64,000 bases of DNA, from NCBI RefSeq assembly GCF_001418325.1, contig NZ_LIPN01000029.1, positions 29,627-93,626 on the forward strand, given 5' to 3'. The notes beneath the pieces are model-generated. The model was given only the letters and a program-made list of their open reading frames with translations. It made no database searches and was not told the DNA's origin. The DNA is from Streptomyces atriruber. GTDB lineage: Bacteria > Actinomycetota > Actinomycetes > Streptomycetales > Streptomycetaceae. The position numbers were made by a program, and so were the translations under genes. How positions within the stretch are numbered: the stretch's first letter is position 1; the number at the start of each line of letters is the position of its first letter. Shown here in pieces: positions 60,242 through 64,000 of the stretch.

Positions 60242-60558
60242 TGATCTCCTTCTCCGATCTGATCAAGTAGCACGACGCGGTGGCCGAAGCCGCCGCGCGT
60301 CCGCTGCTTCCTGCGCCGCATCGCTTCGAGGTGCACCGGGCTCACGCCGCACAGAGCGGCCAGGGCCTGCACGACGTCCATGACGTCGGCCAGTTCTTCG
60401 GCGATCTCTCCTTCGGTGCACGCCCTGGCGACCTCGCCTGCCTCCTCGAGCAGCTTTGCCCGGAGCAGGGCGGGCATCTCCGAGGCGTCGGCGGTGCGGT
60501 AGCGCCGCTCCGGGGCGATGGCGGGGATGAGGTCGCGCACGAGCTTTTCGTCATCCAT
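60238..60558 (-). CDS. MazG-like nucleotide pyrophosphohydrolase
   Basis: 106 residues from the ATG at 60558. A helical core with the acidic metal-binding pairs LLEEAGEVARACTEGEIAEE and LADVMDVVQALAALCG. This matches all-alpha NTP-PPases (MazG / HisE-like). Phage MazG proteins lower (p)ppGpp or clean nucleotide pools. The C-terminus is basic with a final helix. Confidence 0.85.
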   Translation of the reverse strand: MDDEKLVRDLIPAIAPERRYRTADASEMPALLRAKLLEEAGEVARACTEGEIAEELADVMDVVQALAALCGVSPVHLEAMRRRKQRTRGGFGHRVVLLDQIGEGDQ

Positions 60559-61231
60559 CGCCGTCCTCCCCCAACTGATCGAGCAGCCCCGCATCGTCCA
60601 GCGCCGCGAGCGCGCGCCGTGCCTTCGCGTCGGGGCGGGGGCTGGGGTGAGCGGCGCGGTAGATGTCGAGCTTGCATGCACCGTCTGGACAGCAGTAGTC
60701 GGTGCAGGTGCTCCTGAGCGCCAGCTCGTGCGGGTCGCCGGACACCCACCGCGCCACCTCCACAAGGCCCCGCAGCGCGTCCCTGGGGACGGGGACGGTG
60801 GGCTTGAGCGTCCGTACGTGCGCGGCAATGCGCTCGTACTTCTCCGCCGTGCTGTGGCCGTCCCACTCGGGTGCGCCGGGCGTGTTCGCGTCGTCCAGGT
60901 CGACGTGATGGAACAGGCTCAGGTCGTCGGCCGCGATGTGCCACGACGCTTGGCCGGTGGGCAGCGTGATGAACAGGACTGCCCAATCCGGCTCTTCCGG
61001 GTCCGCTCCGAGCACGAGAGTCGACGGATAGAGGGCGGCGAGCAGTGCGACCAGCCGGGCCCGCTCGCGGTAGACGCCGTCGAGCGGGAGCGGGTTCTCC
61101 AGCAGCCCCAGCGCCTCGGCTTCGTCCGGGCTGACGACGCGGCGCTCATCAGAGGAAATCAGCCCTGCTTGCGTAGGCCTTATCCTCGCTGCATTCCATC
61201 GCGCGGCAACGCGCTTCCAGGGGCCGATCAT
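60551..61231 (-). CDS. Actinophage hypothetical protein
   Basis: 226 residues from the ATG at 61231. It contains [20 protein letters not shown] in the middle. The C-terminal block [20 protein letters not shown] ... [15 protein letters not shown] is shared with the gene at 62356. The rest is helical with a beta pair ([20 protein letters not shown]). No function. Confidence 0.62.
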   Translation of the reverse strand: MIGPWKRVAARWNAARIRPTQAGLISSDERRVVSPDEAEALGLLENPLPLDGVYRERARLVALLAALYPSTLVLGADPEEPDWAVLFITLPTGQASWHIAADDLSLFHHVDLDDANTPGAPEWDGHSTAEKYERIAAHVRTLKPTVPVPRDALRGLVEVARWVSGDPHELALRSTCTDYCCPDGACKLDIYRAAHPSPRPDAKARRALAALDDAGLLDQLGEDGDG

Positions 61232-61773
61232 GTACTGCTCCTGTCCTTCTGGTGCGCTCCGCGTCCTTTGCGGATCATGTCCTGCGCGTTGTCGGTGGCG
61301 GTTCCCGCGAACAGGTGCGCTGGATTCACGCATGGCGGGTTGTCGCAGTGATGACAGACGAGCAACCCATCGGGTACCGGCCCATGGTGCAGCTCGTAAG
61401 AGAAGCGGTGAGCGCCGATCAGCTTCTTTTCGTCCGTCCAGTGCACCCCGTAGCCGATGTCAGTTCTGCTGCCGCCCCATGTCCAGCACTCGTCGGACTT
61501 GTTGACGTACCGCCAGAAACGTTCGGTGGCCGACCCGTGGGGCCGCTTGCCTGTGAGGTTGCCGTGGCGCTTCATGCGCGTCTCGTGCTTTCTGCAGTAC
61601 TCGACTGTTGTCAGCTCGTCACAGTCGTCGGCATTACAGCTCTTGCGCTCCATGCGGGTTGTCGGGTGCCCCTTGATGAACTGCTGCGGCTGTCCCTTGA
61701 TGAACCCTCGCCTGCGCATGGTGACCTTGGCTATGGGGGCAGCCTCGCCGCACCCGCATTCGCATAGCTTCAT
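61228..61773 (-). CDS. HNH endonuclease with zinc-finger N-terminus
   Basis: 181 residues from the ATG at 61773. An N-terminal short CxC-containing finger ([11 protein letters not shown]), then a basic region and [19 protein letters not shown]. An HNH-3-like core follows ([36 protein letters not shown]). It is coupled to both neighbours. Probably a homing or nicking endonuclease rather than a packaging enzyme. Confidence 0.88.
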   Translation of the reverse strand: MKLCECGCGEAAPIAKVTMRRRGFIKGQPQQFIKGHPTTRMERKSCNADDCDELTTVEYCRKHETRMKRHGNLTGKRPHGSATERFWRYVNKSDECWTWGGSRTDIGYGVHWTDEKKLIGAHRFSYELHHGPVPDGLLVCHHCDNPPCVNPAHLFAGTATDNAQDMIRKGRGAHQKDRSST

Positions 61774-61988
61774 CGTTCGGCACGCTCCGAATGACAGCGG
61801 CAAATGCAAAGGGACTGGCAGAACTTGCACTGCCCGGGGATCTTCACCGTGCCGTCGTAGCGCCTGGCCTCGGTTTGGCAGTACTCGTGATCGCCGTGCT
61901 GGCAGCCGGTCGACAGGTACAGGTGCCGACCGGCCAGCCAGTGCGCGGTCCCGAGCAGCCAGAAGGCGGTGCGGTCGCGGATGGTCAT
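61770..61988 (-). CDS. Small Cys/His-rich actinophage protein
   Basis: 72 residues: [20 protein letters not shown], then [27 protein letters not shown]. The three Cys pairs probably bind zinc. Seen widely in actinophage early regions (from memory); role unknown. Confidence 0.68.
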   Translation of the reverse strand: MTIRDRTAFWLLGTAHWLAGRHLYLSTGCQHGDHEYCQTEARRYDGTVKIPGQCKFCQSLCICRCHSERAER

Positions 61989-62155
61989 GCCTGCTCACCT
62001 CCCTGGACGGTGATTGCGACATGCCGGATGTCATCTCGGTCCTCGAGGGCGCCTTCGATCCACATCGTGAGGTGACGGACCAGGTCGGCTTCGTTGTAGT
62101 AGTAGTCACCTTCGGCGTCGACCGTGACGATGAGTGCGGATTGGAAACGGCTCAC
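61985..62155 (-). CDS. Very short early protein
   Basis: 56 residues from a GTG at 62155, with coupling on both sides. A beta hairpin ([16 protein letters not shown]) then a helix ([20 protein letters not shown]). Unknown. Confidence 0.58.
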   Translation of the reverse strand: MSRFQSALIVTVDAEGDYYYNEADLVRHLTMWIEGALEDRDDIRHVAITVQGGEQA

Positions 62156-62352
62156 GCCGTGTACCTCCGTGCCGGTATGCCTGCCGCTTCGGCGAGCGCG
62201 GCGGTGTGCGAGGCGCCGCGGCTGCCGTTGCGGATGAAGCCGGCTCGCCTGCCGTTGATCGTCCAGTTGGCGGGGTGCGGCTCGATGGCGACGGCGCCGT
62301 AGGCGCGAGCCCACCTGTCGGCCATCGCGTCGGTCGGTTCGTACTTGGACAT
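62152..62352 (-). CDS. Small early protein
   Basis: 66 residues: EPTDAMADRWARAYGAVAIE, then AGFIRNGSRGASHTAALAE. Overlaps its neighbour by GTGA. Unknown. Confidence 0.58.
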   Translation of the reverse strand: MSKYEPTDAMADRWARAYGAVAIEPHPANWTINGRRAGFIRNGSRGASHTAALAEAAGIPARRYTA

Positions 62353-62355
62353 GGG

Positions 62356-62793
62356 TTATTCCTTCCCGAACTGTTCGAGCAGCCCCGCATTGTCCAGCGC
62401 CCGGAGCGCGACCCTCGCCGTGGACGCCACGTACGGCGCCTGCTTGACGTATGACCAGCGCTCCGCAGCCACCCATTTGGCTACCTCCACGAGGTTCCAC
62501 AGCGCGTCCCTGGGGACGGGGACGGGGAGGTCCGTGTCGTCGATCGCTGAGGACTCCTCCCCGCAGAACGCATGCTCACCTTCGGCAGGGCGGGAAATCG
62601 CTTCGTCCCATGCGAAGTCGCAGCGCCCGCACGCTCGGTGCAGGCGCTCGTTCGGCTCGTAGCCGATGGAGATCTCCGGCCCGGGGCCGTGGATGCACTG
62701 CCCGTGTGCCATGTACTGCGTCGATGCGCCGACGTGGCCGCACTTGGCACAGGTCGGCTTGTCGCCGCTGAACGGCGGCATCGTGTCGGTCAT
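62356..62793 (-). CDS. Zinc-ribbon early protein sharing a C-terminal block with 60551
   Basis: 145 residues. A zinc ribbon (CAKCGHVGASTQYMAHGQC; CGRCDFAW), then a C-terminal block [20 protein letters not shown] ... ALRALDNAGLLEQFG. The block matches the end of the gene at 60551, so the domain was duplicated and joined to different N-termini. Confidence 0.65.
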   Translation of the reverse strand: MTDTMPPFSGDKPTCAKCGHVGASTQYMAHGQCIHGPGPEISIGYEPNERLHRACGRCDFAWDEAISRPAEGEHAFCGEESSAIDDTDLPVPVPRDALWNLVEVAKWVAAERWSYVKQAPYVASTARVALRALDNAGLLEQFGKE

Positions 62794-63026
62794 GATGCCC
62801 CTTCGATCTCCCTGGCGACGTCCTCCAGCACCGCGTTCAGGTGCCGCTCCGTCTCGTCGATGGGCTCGCGCACCTTCGCAGCGCGGACGGTGGCGGCGTT
62901 CTCGCGGCGGATTTCCGCGTCACGGGCGTCGACCAGCCGCCGGGCTTCCACCGGGTTCTCGCCCGCCGCCATCCAGTGCTGGGCGCCGCTGAGCAGGCCC
63001 GCGATCAGGTCATCCCGTGCACTCAC
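62790..63026 (-). CDS. Small helical protein
   Basis: 78 residues from a GTG at 63026. One amphipathic helical run (ARRLVDARDAEIRRENAATV). Coupled to both neighbours. Unknown. Confidence 0.58.
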   Translation of the reverse strand: MSARDDLIAGLLSGAQHWMAAGENPVEARRLVDARDAEIRRENAATVRAAKVREPIDETERHLNAVLEDVAREIEGAS

Positions 63027-63283
63027 GTCTCCCGCCTCCCTGTGCCTTCGCGCAGCGCCGCCGTCAGCCGTCCCATGGCCCGCTCCACCGAGACTCCGGT
63101 GCCGTCACCCCGTATCGCCTCTCCCACGTCCAGCAGGGCGGCGGCGAGGGCGAGGTGGGCCTGTGCGGTGACGCTGGCGATCAGGTTCGCTTCGCCGCGC
63201 ACCGTGCCCAGCTGGTTGATGTTGTTCTTTGCGTCATTGATCACTGCGAGGGCGAACTGCTTCGGCGTCTGCTGCTCAGGCAT
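63023..63283 (-). CDS. Small helical protein
   Basis: 86 residues from the ATG at 63283: EQQTPKQFALAVINDAKNNI at the start, an Ala-rich helix (ASVTAQAHLALAAALLDVGE), then a basic end. Unknown. Confidence 0.58.
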   Translation of the reverse strand: MPEQQTPKQFALAVINDAKNNINQLGTVRGEANLIASVTAQAHLALAAALLDVGEAIRGDGTGVSVERAMGRLTAALREGTGRRET

Positions 63284-63548
63284 CGGGCCCCTCCCCCACG
63301 TACCGCGCGTACAGCCGCGCTTCGCCGTGCACGGTGCGGGCGACCGCTTCGAAGGCTCCGGCGGGCCGGTACGCGGCTGTGGCGCCACGCTTGATACGTA
63401 TCCCCACACCGCTGGCCGACCCGATGTTCTTGTACGTTCCGACGATGCCCCACTGGCCGGGCCGCTGCTTCAGGGCTGCGGCAGCCACGGTGTGGTCGGT
63501 CCGGGCTGCCCCTGTGTGCCGCGGCGGGTCTTCGAAGCGCAGTGTCAT
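63276..63548 (-). CDS. Small basic protein
   Basis: 90 residues from the ATG at 63548. Mixed composition: ALKQRPGQWGIVGTYKNIGS, then SGVGIRIKRGATAAYRPAGA. The strand-turn-basic pattern resembles small phage DNA-binding proteins, but no family is recognised. Confidence 0.58.
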   Translation of the reverse strand: MTLRFEDPPRHTGAARTDHTVAAAALKQRPGQWGIVGTYKNIGSASGVGIRIKRGATAAYRPAGAFEAVARTVHGEARLYARYVGEGPDA

Positions 63549-63949
63549 CACGCCGCCTCCCCGAACAGTGCGGCCAGGCCTGCGTCGATCGCCAGGTGCT
63601 CGCGCTCGGTGCCTTCGGGCACGGCGGTGTAGCTCTTGGTCAGGAAGGCGTCGATGTCGTCGGGGTCGGCTTCGGCGAGCGCCGCGCCCTGGTCGCTGCT
63701 GAAGGCGATGAAGACCGTTCCGTCCTCGTGACGCATGATCTTCACGTCGCCCTCGCCGACGTCGCCCGGCGCGCTGATGCCGTCGGCGAGCAGGTTCCGG
63801 GCGAAGGCCCACGTGTGTGCGCCGCCGCCGTCCTCGATGTCCAGCAGGACGGCGTACGGGTCCCGCTGGTCGTAGACGAGTACGGCGGACACGGGGGTGA
63901 CGCCGCTGGCGTGGATTACGGCCAGGCCGAGCGGCTGGGTGATGGTCAT
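63548..63949 (-). CDS. SsgA-like sporulation/cell-division regulator (phage-encoded)
   Basis: 133 residues. The family landmarks occur in order: DPYAV (residues 30-34), WAFARNLLADG (47-57), GEGDVKI (65-71), a strand VFIAFSS, then AFLTKSYTAVPEGTE (101-115). This is the SsgA/SsgB (SALP) fold, confined to sporulating actinomycetes, where SsgB recruits FtsZ to sporulation septa and SsgA positions it. A phage copy could redirect septation or wall synthesis. It overlaps the upstream partial ORF by ATGA. Confidence 0.82.
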   Translation of the reverse strand: MTITQPLGLAVIHASGVTPVSAVLVYDQRDPYAVLLDIEDGGGAHTWAFARNLLADGISAPGDVGEGDVKIMRHEDGTVFIAFSSDQGAALAEADPDDIDAFLTKSYTAVPEGTEREHLAIDAGLAALFGEAA

Positions 63950-64000
63950 GTCTTCCTCTCCGGGGTGTTGCGCAGGGTCAGTGCCCCGCCCGCGGGCGGG
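63946..64000 (-). CDS. C-terminal fragment of an upstream early gene (partial)
   Basis: The minus-strand frame ends PAGGALTLRNTPERKT-stop, with its TGA overlapping the SsgA-like ATG (ATGA), as elsewhere in this operon. Only about 17 residues are inside the window, so the identity is unknown. Confidence 0.45.
   Translation of the reverse strand, partial: PPAGGALTLRNTPERKT

Overview
The window is from a high-GC actinomycete, almost certainly Streptomyces. Third codon positions are strongly GC-biased. A mycothiol-dependent formaldehyde dehydrogenase and a DmdR/IdeR-type iron box are present, as are regulator families (Scr1-type XRE with DUF5753, DUF6879, DUF397, SsgA-like) largely confined to streptomycetes and relatives. 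All family assignments were made by reading translated sequence; no database search was run.

Positions 1 to about 12.15 kb are chromosome: a partial secreted serine hydrolase, a Tat-exported amidohydrolase, an SDR oxidoreductase, an ankyrin/HEAT-repeat protein, an isochorismatase-like hydrolase, a DUF1232 membrane protein, a DUF2470 gene directly behind a 19-bp iron box, a formaldehyde-detoxification pair (mscR plus an MBL-fold hydrolase) and a FetB-like permease. Between 10.7 and 11.7 kb are two decayed pieces of an older, related phage (terminase junction and the 3' end of a structural gene), in the same order as in the intact prophage and separated by a secreted-protein gene.

From about 12.17 kb to the right edge is a temperate siphovirus-type prophage of more than 51.8 kb, inserted into the 3' part of a glutathione peroxidase gene by a large serine integrase. 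attL is visible; attR lies outside the window. Next to the integrase are a truncated second integrase, two small convergent ORFs, and a lysogeny/accessory block (SAM methyltransferase, a GRDP-like protein, three small proteins, and a divergent DUF6879 plus XRE pair). The late genes are transcribed leftward from 49.46 to 20.9 kb: adsorption and fibre-like proteins, terminase, portal, an ADP-ribosyltransferase, a protease-capsid fusion, connectors, tail tube, tail chaperones with a clear -1 frameshift signal, tape measure, minor tail proteins, endolysin and holin. An antisense lsr2 gene with its own terminator sits inside this block.

Between 50.0 and 64.0 kb, also leftward, lie a packaging-type HNH gene, a secreted Rpf/NlpC/LysM wall hydrolase, and a long early operon of small tightly overlapping genes. 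That operon includes two DUF6221 paralogues, zinc-ribbon proteins, a RecA-fold ATPase next to a palindrome-rich putative origin, a NUDIX hydrolase, a MazG-like protein, an HNH endonuclease and an SsgA-like sporulation regulator. The distinctive combination is a phage carrying a nucleoid protein (Lsr2), a cell-division/sporulation regulator (SsgA-like), a resuscitation-factor-type wall enzyme and an ADP-ribosyltransferase. All of these could plausibly act on Streptomyces development.
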